From positions 310,001 to 374,000 of the forward strand of contig NZ_FXAZ01000002.1 in assembly GCF_900177815.1 (NCBI RefSeq): a stretch of DNA of 64,000 nucleotides, written 5' to 3'. The DNA is from Paenibacillus aquistagni (GTDB lineage Bacteria; Bacillota; Bacilli; Paenibacillales; Paenibacillaceae). The translations under genes were made by a program, and so were the position numbers. The notes under the pieces were generated by a model. The model was not told the origin of the DNA. It worked only from the letters and a program-made list of their open reading frames with translations, and did not search any database. Positions 44,958 through 52,740 of this stretch are shown piece after piece. Positions within the stretch are counted from its first letter, which is position 1. The number at the start of each line of letters is the position of its first letter.

Positions 44958-46361
44958 TTCGACTGCTATTTCCGCTTGAATTTTTCCAAATGCCTTCTCG
45001 ACGTTTTCCATCCACTCATCCGTCGTCATCTTCCCCGTCATGATCGGAGTCATCGCCTTCTTGAACAGTTCTGTCTTTATATCAATCTCCGAACCCTTCG
45101 GAAGAGCTTTCCAATCTTGAAGAATCGTTGTTGCGCCGTCATATGCACGGAACATTTCATATACACCCGGCGATAAGTAAGGCTTTGAAAGCTCTTTAGC
45201 ATCCTTGAGCGCATATACACCATTCGATTTATCAGCAAACAATTTAACGGATGCATCGGTGTAAAGGAATTTCAGGAATTCCTTGGCTAGCTCCGGATTT
45301 TTGGCCCTTGCTGGGATCGAAAATTGTTCATAGCTGGTAAGGATATAACGTTGGTCCCCTTTGTTAAATACAGGAACAGGTATCATGCCGAACTCGAAGC
45401 CCGGTTCTCTAGGCGAGTTTTTCATTTCATTTTCCATCCAGGTTGCATTGACAATAAATACAGCTTTCCCAAGCATCATATCGGTCTGCGATTGCGTATG
45501 GTTCAAAGCAACCGTCCCATCCATTAAGAAGCCTTTCGTACCAAGCTTAGCGAATGTATCAAGCACTTTCTTAACCTCTTTTGTCCTGAAAGAGCCGGGT
45601 TCATACGCAAAAATTTGTTTAAGATGATCGATACCCGCCGTATTCGCAATCGAAGGATACATGATTTCCTCTAAGTAATTCGGATAAATGCCTTGGTAGG
45701 TAAACAAGGCTCTCTTCTTCTTATTGCCCTGCTCATCGACAATAAAATGGTCTTCCTTCTTTAATTCCTCATCCAATGCGAAGAATTCATCCCATGTTTC
45801 GGGCAGCTTCCACCCTTTTTCTCGAAATAAATTTTTGTTGTAGATCACCCCCATCGGACCCGCATTAAAGGGTGCCAAATAGATTCTTCCATCTTGGTAC
45901 GGCGAAAATCTCGTGCTCTCCAGCATGCCCGGAAGAACCATATCCTTCAGCAACTGATCCTTGTCCAATGCCTTGCTCTCAAAAACATCCGTAATATCTA
46001 ACAACGCTTTTTCCTTCACTAAGGAGTCAATTAACCCACTTTGCTCCGTATCCATAATGGCTAAAAAGTCAGGTGGGTTACCTGCCACCAGTTGGGGTCT
46101 GATGACATCAGTAATTCTAGGGCTGATTGTCAAATTGACCTTCACGCCTGGATACGCTTGTTCAAACATCGTGATGACTTCTTCCCAGTATTCAGGTCCA
46201 TATCCACCTTGAAATACGGCAATACTTAATTCCTTGTCATTAAAATCCACCCCCTCATCGGTGGGTATTGGACGATTTTGAATGGAAACGGCATGATTAC
46301 TCCATCCGATGAACCCTCCTATAAGAATAACGACTAAGAATAAGCCTACCATTTTCCGCAT
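44934..46361 (-). CDS. Membrane-anchored extracellular solute-binding protein (family 1)
   Basis: 475 residues with an N-terminal hydrophobic segment (KMVGLFLVVILIGGFIGWSN) that lacks a lipobox cysteine, so the protein is likely kept as a membrane-anchored form. The rest is a family 1 solute-binding protein (YWEEVITMFEQAYPGVKVNL, PETWDEFFALDEEL, AVFIVNATWMENEMKNSP). It lies between the two-component system and a separate importer that has its own lipoprotein receptor, so it may serve as the co-receptor for sensing. ATG 46361 has AGGAG 8 nt upstream. Confidence 0.88.
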   Translation of the reverse strand: MRKMVGLFLVVILIGGFIGWSNHAVSIQNRPIPTDEGVDFNDKELSIAVFQGGYGPEYWEEVITMFEQAYPGVKVNLTISPRITDVIRPQLVAGNPPDFLAIMDTEQSGLIDSLVKEKALLDITDVFESKALDKDQLLKDMVLPGMLESTRFSPYQDGRIYLAPFNAGPMGVIYNKNLFREKGWKLPETWDEFFALDEELKKEDHFIVDEQGNKKKRALFTYQGIYPNYLEEIMYPSIANTAGIDHLKQIFAYEPGSFRTKEVKKVLDTFAKLGTKGFLMDGTVALNHTQSQTDMMLGKAVFIVNATWMENEMKNSPREPGFEFGMIPVPVFNKGDQRYILTSYEQFSIPARAKNPELAKEFLKFLYTDASVKLFADKSNGVYALKDAKELSKPYLSPGVYEMFRAYDGATTILQDWKALPKGSEIDIKTELFKKAMTPIMTGKMTTDEWMENVEKAFGKIQAEIAVEVSHTSSK

Positions 46362-46422
46362 TGCGCCCACTCCTAAGCACTTTTCATTGTGCCTCTATCA
46401 TTTTTACTATACGTATCTATTC

Positions 46423-46455
46423 TATAAGCGTACATAAATAAAATGAAATAATCTA
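46423..46455 (-). promoter_or_regulatory. Shared regulatory motif, copy 2 (inverted, upstream of anchored SBP)
   Basis: Read on the minus strand: TAGATTATTTC..TTTATTTATGTACGCTTATA, matching copy 1 at 23 of 33 positions by eye. It points toward the gene that starts at 46361. Confidence 0.45.
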
Positions 46456-46548
46456 TGTACAATCTTAGCTTTTATCCGCTTCATCACATCACTTCCCGAA
46501 TGATCCATGCATGACATTTAGAAAAAATGATGCTCTCGGTTGAACTTA

Positions 46549-46591
46549 TAGATAATTTTTGCATCTCTATGGACGATTCTATCGACATCAG
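46549..46591 (+). promoter_or_regulatory. Shared regulatory motif, copy 3 (upstream of importer operon)
   Basis: TAGATAATTTT...TCTCTATGGACGATTCTA, about 29 of 43 positions identical to copy 1 without gaps. It precedes the solute-binding lipoprotein gene at 46677. Confidence 0.5.
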
Positions 46592-46676
46592 CAAAGCCAA
46601 TTGAAATCAGCAATTGGAATGCGTAATCTAGTCTGCAAGCAGTCATCTACAATTAAACGAAATGTGGAGGGTTCAT

Positions 46677-48032
46677 ATGAAAAAAATAGTTGGCCTTGTA
46701 CTAACAGCATCATTGACACTCGGTCTTGCAGGTTGTGGCGGGGGCAGTAATGACAGTAACTCGAGTTCAGCTTCTGGTGATTCAGCGGGTAAGAGCGGCG
46801 ATACTCGTACAATTAAATTCGCTGCATTGGAAACCGCTTACGGCGCAGACGTTTGGAAACAGGTTGCTGCGTCCTTTGAGAAGCTTAATCCTGACGTAAA
46901 GGTTGATTTAACCATTGATAAGAAGATCGAAGATGTTATTGGACCTAGTATGAAATCCGGTGAATTCCCAGATATTGTTCATCTAGCAGTCGGGCAGCCT
47001 AAGGGTCTTACTGAAACCTTTATCAAGGATAATAACCTGACAGATCTTACGGATGTGCTCTCTATGACGGTCCCTGGTGAAAGCGCTACCGTAAAAGAAA
47101 AACTCATTCCTGGCTTCACAGACACCACGATTACGAATCCTTACGGAGACGGTAAAACGTATCTCATGCCAACATTCTATAGTCCTTGCGGTCTATTCTA
47201 TAATGCAGACCTGTTTGCACAGAAAGGCTGGGGAGTTCCAAAGACATGGGATGAGATGTGGGCGTTGGGCGATAAAGCGAAAGCCGAAGGAATCGCTTTA
47301 TTCTCTTACCCAACCACAGGTTACTTCGATGCCTTCTTCTACGCGCTGTTGAATGAGGTAGGGGGTCCTGAATTTTTCACCAAAGTGATGAACTACACGG
47401 AAGGGATCTGGCAAACGCCAGAAGCGAATCAAGCGCTCGACCTCGTCGTTAAGCTGGCTTCTTACACAGAGAAAACGGTCCCTGCAAATGGCAATAAGGA
47501 TAATTTCACGAAAAACCAACAACTGATTTTGGACAACAAAGCGCTCTTTATGCCTAACGGCACGTGGGTTGTCGGCGAAATGAGCAAAGCGCCTCGCGCG
47601 GAGGGCTTCAAATGGGGCTTCACTGCACTCCCTGCTATCACAGAAGGCGGAGATCAGTATTCCTACACCTTCTTTGAGCAAATGTGGATTCCAGCCAAAG
47701 CGCAAAACGCGGATCTAGCAAAGCAATTTATCGCTTATTTATATTCGGACGAAGCAGCTTCCATCTTCGCACAAGCAGGTGCGGTACAGCCGATCAAAGA
47801 GATGTCCAGCAAGCTGGACGGCGACAACAAGCTGTTCTATAGCATTTATGATCATGGCGCTAAAGCAGCGATGGGCGCTTTCGCAACAACAGATCCAGTC
47901 GAAGGCGTTAGCATCTCGGATGCGGTGTTCGGTACAGTTGATTCTCTCGTTACGGGTGCCAAAACCAAAGAGCAATGGGTTGAAGCCATAACGAAAGCAA
48001 GCGACGCCTTACGCCCAGCTCTTAAGAAATAA
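46677..48032 (+). CDS. Sugar ABC transporter solute-binding lipoprotein
   Basis: 451 residues with a lipobox (LTASLTLGLAGC-GG), a glycine/serine/aspartate spacer and a family 1 receptor fold (YGADVWKQVAASFEKLNPDV, YGDGKTYLMPTFYSPCGLFY, PNGTWVVGEMSKAPRAEGFK). Together with two permeases and a GH112 phosphorylase it most likely binds a galactosyl disaccharide such as galacto-N-biose. ATG 46677 follows GGAGG. The ATPase is missing from the operon; a shared MsmX-type ATPase is usual in Bacilli. Confidence 0.92.
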   Translation: MKKIVGLVLTASLTLGLAGCGGGSNDSNSSSASGDSAGKSGDTRTIKFAALETAYGADVWKQVAASFEKLNPDVKVDLTIDKKIEDVIGPSMKSGEFPDIVHLAVGQPKGLTETFIKDNNLTDLTDVLSMTVPGESATVKEKLIPGFTDTTITNPYGDGKTYLMPTFYSPCGLFYNADLFAQKGWGVPKTWDEMWALGDKAKAEGIALFSYPTTGYFDAFFYALLNEVGGPEFFTKVMNYTEGIWQTPEANQALDLVVKLASYTEKTVPANGNKDNFTKNQQLILDNKALFMPNGTWVVGEMSKAPRAEGFKWGFTALPAITEGGDQYSYTFFEQMWIPAKAQNADLAKQFIAYLYSDEAASIFAQAGAVQPIKEMSSKLDGDNKLFYSIYDHGAKAAMGAFATTDPVEGVSISDAVFGTVDSLVTGAKTKEQWVEAITKASDALRPALKK

Positions 48033-48072
48033 TAGGCATAGCTTGACATGGGGTTATGCAAGGACGTAAAGG

Positions 48073-48089
48073 GGGCAGCCTCGCTGCCC
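48073..48089 (+). other. Intergenic hairpin between receptor and permease genes
   Basis: GGGCAGC-CTC-GCTGCCC without a T run. Such hairpins behind solute-binding protein genes commonly stabilise the upstream message so that the receptor is made in excess. Confidence 0.5.
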
Positions 48090-48122
48090 TCCATTGCGTT
48101 ACCATAGGAAGGAGTTAAGGCT

Positions 48123-49016
48123 ATGAAACACACCAAAGGAAGAGGACGCTTCATATTCTTTTGTCTTTCACCGGCGATCGCCCTTTTTGTCATCTTTCTA
48201 ATTATCCCGACCATCGACGTGTTTCGGATGTCGCTATACAAATGGGGTGGTTACACAGATGACAAAACCTTTGTAGGGATGCAAAATTTCTCTAAGCTTT
48301 TTCAAAGTGATAAATTCTATCAAGCGATGCAGAACAGTATCCTGCTGATCGTCATCGTATCTATCATTACCTTTGCATTCGCGCTTCTATTCGCATCCAT
48401 GCTTACGCGAGAGAAGCTCATAGGACAGAACTTTTACAGAGTGGTATTTTATATTCCGAATATTTTATCCGTTGTCGTTATAAGTGCTATTTTTTCAGCG
48501 ATCTATGATCCGAACAACGGGCTGTTAAATGCATTCCTGAATTTATTTCAAGGTGCTGGATCAGAACCCATCCTATGGCTAGGAGATCAAAAAATCGTCA
48601 TCTTCAGTCTCGCCGGTGCGATGATATGGCAGGCCATAGGCTATTACATGGTGATGTATATGGCAAGCATGGCCAATATTCCAGAAAGCTTATATGAATC
48701 TGCCGATCTCGAAGGCGCAAGCCGAACGCAGCAATTTTTCACCATTACAATTCCCTTAATCTGGACGAACATTCGCACGACGCTCACCTTCTTTATCATC
48801 AGCACCATTAACATGAGCTTTTTGTTCGTTACAGCGATGACAGGCGGGGGCCCGGATGGTGCTACCGAAGTTATCCTGAACTATATGTACAAGGAAGCCT
48901 ATACGAATTCATCATATGGTTACGGTATGGCGATTGGTGTCGTTGTATTCCTGTTCTCATTTGCACTAGCGGCCGTTCTGAATGCGGTTACCAAACGAGA
49001 GCACTTGGAATTTTAA
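48123..49016 (+). CDS. Sugar ABC transporter permease, MalF type
   Basis: 297 residues with six membrane helices (FIFFCLSPAIALFVIFLIIP, LLIVIVSIITFAFALLFASM, VVFYIPNILSVVVISAIFSA) and the ATPase-coupling EAA loop IPESLYESADLEGASRTQQF. CUT1-family inner-membrane subunit. AAGGAGTTAAGGCT precedes ATG. Confidence 0.93.
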   Translation: MKHTKGRGRFIFFCLSPAIALFVIFLIIPTIDVFRMSLYKWGGYTDDKTFVGMQNFSKLFQSDKFYQAMQNSILLIVIVSIITFAFALLFASMLTREKLIGQNFYRVVFYIPNILSVVVISAIFSAIYDPNNGLLNAFLNLFQGAGSEPILWLGDQKIVIFSLAGAMIWQAIGYYMVMYMASMANIPESLYESADLEGASRTQQFFTITIPLIWTNIRTTLTFFIISTINMSFLFVTAMTGGGPDGATEVILNYMYKEAYTNSSYGYGMAIGVVVFLFSFALAAVLNAVTKREHLEF

Positions 49017-49029
49017 AGGAGGGGACAAT

Positions 49030-49923
49030 ATGAGGAAAGATAACCATACGCTGAAAACAGGCAGCCATTCGTTCTATAAGGCCTTTGTCTACTTCCTGTT
49101 GACATCGCTTGCCATCATCATCATCGTCCCGTTAACTTGGGCGTTTACTGCATCTGTTAAACAAGATGTAGAATTTTACGGCAGTCCATGGGCGCTGCCC
49201 AAAGGGCTTCATCTGCAGAACTTTGTCGATGCATGGCAAAAAGCAAGCATGGGCAGTTATATGCTCAATTCGGTTATCGTAACCGTGATAGCGCTCGGGT
49301 TACTACTAATTATCGCTTTGCCGGCAGCCTATGTGCTCTCAAGATATACATTTAAAGGGAATGCCTTCTGGAACACGTTATTCATGGCTGGTTTGTTCAT
49401 TAATGTGAACTATATTGTCGTTCCGATCTTTCTTATGCTCAACAATGGGGACAAAGCGATTCGCAGCATCATTGGGCACCCTTTCTTCCTGAATAATTTG
49501 TTCATTCTAGCACTTGTCTATGCTGCGATGGCGCTGCCATTCACCGTATATCTGCTGTCAGGCTACTTCAAATCCCTGCCGAAGGAATACGAAGAAGCGG
49601 CTTCTGTTGACGGTGCTGGGTACTTCCGAACGATGGTACAAGTCATTATGCCGATGGCGAAACCGAGTATTGTGACCGTGATTTTATTTAATTTCCTGTC
49701 ATTCTGGAACGAATATATCATCTCTATGACTCTGCTTACGCAGCCTGGACTTCGCACCTTGCCTGTCGGCCTTATGAATCTAATGGCAGCACAGAAATCT
49801 GCTGTTCAATATGGTCAGATGTACGCTGGTCTCGTGCTTGTCATGCTGCCTACTCTGATCCTGTATATTCTAGTCCAAAAGAAGCTGACCCAGGGGATGA
49901 CCATGGGCGGACTGAAAGGTTGA
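49030..49923 (+). CDS. Sugar ABC transporter permease, MalG type
   Basis: 297 residues with the EAA loop LPKEYEEAASVDGAGYFRTM and the C-terminal LTQGMTMGGLKG end typical of CUT1 MalG-like subunits. ATG 49030 has GGAGGGG upstream and lies 13 bases after the MalF-like gene; the open frame begins earlier at 48982. Confidence 0.93.
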   Translation: MRKDNHTLKTGSHSFYKAFVYFLLTSLAIIIIVPLTWAFTASVKQDVEFYGSPWALPKGLHLQNFVDAWQKASMGSYMLNSVIVTVIALGLLLIIALPAAYVLSRYTFKGNAFWNTLFMAGLFINVNYIVVPIFLMLNNGDKAIRSIIGHPFFLNNLFILALVYAAMALPFTVYLLSGYFKSLPKEYEEAASVDGAGYFRTMVQVIMPMAKPSIVTVILFNFLSFWNEYIISMTLLTQPGLRTLPVGLMNLMAAQKSAVQYGQMYAGLVLVMLPTLILYILVQKKLTQGMTMGGLKG

Positions 49924-49932
49924 GGTGCTATT

Positions 49933-50112
49933 ATGAGTGATTCCTTGCGAAATGCGTTGCGTAATGTGCTAATGCTGATCGTCTTTATAGTCGCTACCGT
50001 GCTTGTCATTATTGGGCAAAAGAGTATCGGTGCTGCTGGTCTAGGGCTCATGCTGTTTGGGCTCGCGATGTTGATCGGACTTCTATGGTTCTATAATCGT
50101 AAATACAAATAA
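49933..50112 (+). CDS. Small two-helix membrane protein (DUF6903-like)
   Basis: 59 residues: MSDSLRNALRNVLMLIVFIV ATVLVIIGQ, then GAAGLGLMLFGLAMLIGLLW FYNRKYK. Two membrane helices. Ten bases after the permease and 15 before the phosphorylase, so it is a true operon member. Proteins of this size and pattern accompany GH112 phosphorylase operons; the role is unknown. Confidence 0.75.
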   Translation: MSDSLRNALRNVLMLIVFIVATVLVIIGQKSIGAAGLGLMLFGLAMLIGLLWFYNRKYK

Positions 50113-50127
50113 CAAGGAGAGATTGTC

Positions 50128-52302
50128 ATGAATAATAAATATGGGCGTGTCACCATTCCAACCGATCTAGATGTCATTGCACAAACCCAAGAAATCATGA
50201 AGCGCTGGGGTGCAGATGCTGTCCGCGACTGTGATGGCACTGATTTTCCAACTGAGCTGAGCAACATAGGCGCTAAAGTCTACTCTACTTACTATACAAC
50301 TCGCAAAGCCAATGCATGGGCCATAGCAAATCCAGATGAAATTCAGCAGATGTACCTGATGACGCCATTTTATACGGCAGAAGATGCTAGCTTGGCTATT
50401 CCGCTAATGAAGGGCCTCTATCCAGATATGCTGAAGGTGAACAGCCATGATGATATCAAGCGCTGGTGGGAAGTTATCGATCGTACGACAGGTGAAGTCG
50501 TCCCTGCGGAAGCCTGGAGCTATGATGAGTTAACCGGCTGTGTGACCATTGAAGCGGTTCCGTTCCATGATTACACCGTTAGCTTTTTGGCTTATATCAT
50601 GTGGGACCCTGTGCATATGTATAATGCCGTGATCAATAGCTGGGAAGGGGTTGAGCATCAGATTACCTTTGATGTTCGTCAACCGAAGACTCGAGCATTC
50701 ACGATGCAGCGTCTGCGTCAATTTATTGAAGAGCACCCTTACGTTGATGTCATTCGATTTACGACCTTCTTCCATCAATTCACACTCGTCTTCGATGAGC
50801 TTGCACGTGAGAAATATGTAGACTGGTATGGCTATTCCGCTTCGGTCAGCCCTTATATTCTGGAGCAATTTGAGCAGGAAGTCGGCTATCCGTTCCGGCC
50901 CGAATATATCATTGATCAAGGCTACTTCAATAACAACTATCGGATTCCAACGAAGGAATTCCGTGATTTCCAAGCCTTTCAACGCCGGGAGGTTGCAATT
51001 CTCGCGAAGGAATTAGTTGATATTACACATGAATATGGGAAGGAAGCGATGATGTTCCTCGGCGACCACTGGATCGGCACAGAGCCATTCATGGAGGAGT
51101 TCCCTACCATTGGCCTCGATGCCGTAGTTGGAAGTGTCGGCAACGGTTCAACGCTGCGGCTAATCAGTGACATCCCTGGGGTGAACTATACCGAAGGACG
51201 TTTCCTGCCTTACTTCTTCCCGGATACGTTCTATGAAGGAGGAGATCCGGTCAAAGAAGCCAAGGTCAACTGGGTAACCGCACGACGGGCCATTTTGCGC
51301 AAGCCGATTGACCGAATCGGCTATGGCGGCTACTTGAAGCTGGCGCTTGACTTCCCAGATTTCATTGATTATGTGGAGAGCGTCTGCGACGAGTTTCGCA
51401 CGCTGTATGACAACGTTCAAGGCACAACGCCTTATTGCGTGAAAACGGTAGCCGTTCTTAACTGCTGGGGTAAAATGCGGGCGTGGGGCAATCATATGGT
51501 TCATCATGCGCTCTATTATAAACCCAATTACAGCTATGCCGGCATTATCGAGACGCTTTCCGGTGCGCCATTTGACGTCAAATTCATCAGCTTCGACGAT
51601 ATTAAGCAGGATGCCTCCATCCTTGATGGAATCGATGTCATCTTGAATGTTGGGGATGGAGACACGGCTTATACAGGTGGCAGCTGGTGGCTCGATACGG
51701 ACATCGTTACTGCTGTGAAGAAGTTCGTACATCGTGGCGGCGGCTTCATCGGGGTCGGCGAGCCTGCTGCGCATCAAGCGAACGGACGCTACTTCCAACT
51801 GACGAACATCCTAGGCGTGGAGCTGGAGCGAGGCTTCACACTTGGCTATGACAAGTATAACTGGGAGGAGCACGACCACTTCATTACTGCAGATTGCAAG
51901 CTTGATGAAGCAGGCAAGCGTGTCATCGACTTCGGCGAGGGCAAGAAGAACGTATTCGCGCTTGAGGGCGCGTCTGTACTTCGTCACATTGACAAGGACG
52001 TGCAGCTTGCCGTCAACGAATTCGGCAAGGGACGCGGCGTCTACATCAGCGGCTTGCCGTACAGCTTTGAGAATAGTCGCTTGCTCTATCGGGCTATACT
52101 CTGGAGCACTCATAGCGAAGATGAACTGCAGCACTGGTTCAGTGACAACTACCATGTAGAAGTGCATGCCTACGTCAAGAACGGCAAATACTGCGTCGTC
52201 AATAACACGTACGAGCCGCAGGACACCGTTATCTATCGCGGTGATGGCACCCGTTTTCCGCTCACGCTAGAGGCTAACGAGATTAAGTGGTATGAGATAT
52301 AA
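50128..52302 (+). CDS. lnpA: GH112 phosphorylase (galacto-N-biose/lacto-N-biose type)
   Basis: 724 residues, the normal length of GH112. Recognisable regions: YGRVTIPTDLDVIAQTQEIM KRWGADAVRDCDGT, VDVIRFTTFFHQFTLVFDE, the catalytic-acid region MMFLGDHWIGTEPFMEEFPT, and the C-terminal glutaminase-like domain ILNVGDGDTAYTGGSWW. It splits Gal-beta-1,3-GalNAc/GlcNAc with phosphate to Gal-1-P and the hexosamine in the cytoplasm, after import by the preceding transporter. Gal-beta-1,4-Rha phosphorylase activity is the alternative within the family. AAGGAGAG precedes ATG. Confidence 0.92.
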   Translation: MNNKYGRVTIPTDLDVIAQTQEIMKRWGADAVRDCDGTDFPTELSNIGAKVYSTYYTTRKANAWAIANPDEIQQMYLMTPFYTAEDASLAIPLMKGLYPDMLKVNSHDDIKRWWEVIDRTTGEVVPAEAWSYDELTGCVTIEAVPFHDYTVSFLAYIMWDPVHMYNAVINSWEGVEHQITFDVRQPKTRAFTMQRLRQFIEEHPYVDVIRFTTFFHQFTLVFDELAREKYVDWYGYSASVSPYILEQFEQEVGYPFRPEYIIDQGYFNNNYRIPTKEFRDFQAFQRREVAILAKELVDITHEYGKEAMMFLGDHWIGTEPFMEEFPTIGLDAVVGSVGNGSTLRLISDIPGVNYTEGRFLPYFFPDTFYEGGDPVKEAKVNWVTARRAILRKPIDRIGYGGYLKLALDFPDFIDYVESVCDEFRTLYDNVQGTTPYCVKTVAVLNCWGKMRAWGNHMVHHALYYKPNYSYAGIIETLSGAPFDVKFISFDDIKQDASILDGIDVILNVGDGDTAYTGGSWWLDTDIVTAVKKFVHRGGGFIGVGEPAAHQANGRYFQLTNILGVELERGFTLGYDKYNWEEHDHFITADCKLDEAGKRVIDFGEGKKNVFALEGASVLRHIDKDVQLAVNEFGKGRGVYISGLPYSFENSRLLYRAILWSTHSEDELQHWFSDNYHVEVHAYVKNGKYCVVNNTYEPQDTVIYRGDGTRFPLTLEANEIKWYEI

Positions 52303-52310
52303 AGGAATCC

Positions 52311-52350
52311 AACTCTTTATACTAGAATTATCTAGTATAAGGAGTTTTTT
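52311..52350 (+). terminator. Terminator of the GH112 operon
   Basis: AACTCTTTATACTAGA-ATTA-TCTAGTATAAGGAGTT followed by TTTTT. Confidence 0.9.
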
Positions 52351-52430
52351 TCATATTTCATTAATGAGTTCAAATATCTTCTCGTAAGACTGCGTAGTTT
52401 AGTTGAAGTAAAATAAATAAAGGTGATCCA

Positions 52431-52624
52431 ATGATAAAAAAGCTATTTCTATCTATTTTCTTAACTTAGATGATCATGAAATGAAAAATGCTACATTCAC
52501 TTCTACTCAAGGCGATATCCTTATCCCTATACGTGAAGCAATCTTATTGCTGGGTCAAACGATTGAATGGGACAGCAAGACCAAAACGATTACTGTAACA
52601 GGAAAGATGGACTTTAAACGATAA
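52431..52624 (+). pseudogene. Frameshifted stalk-domain (copper amine oxidase N-terminal-like) fragment
   Basis: An ATG with AGGTG upstream starts a signal-peptide-like MIKKLFLSIFLT that hits a stop. Another frame continues EMKNATFTSTQGDILIPIRE AILLLGQTIEWDSKTKTITV TGKMDFKR to TAA at 52622. This is the C-terminal part of the stalk domain common in Paenibacillus. Clearly a relic. Confidence 0.65.
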
Positions 52625-52645
52625 TTACGTTCTTGTATACACAAT

Positions 52646-52686
52646 AAAGCCTGTCACTCATGTTATAACTTCGAGGTACAGGCTTT
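52646..52686 (+). terminator. Hairpin AAAGCCTGT/ACAGGCTTT
   Basis: Perfect 9-bp stem with a 23-nt loop between the stalk-domain relic and the end of the CRISPR array. Probably bidirectional; on the minus strand it could end the array transcript. Confidence 0.6.
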
Positions 52687-52740
52687 ACTTCTGTAAAATT
52701 AATCAGTTAGTCATGCACAGTAGATCTTTGCTTGGAATTA

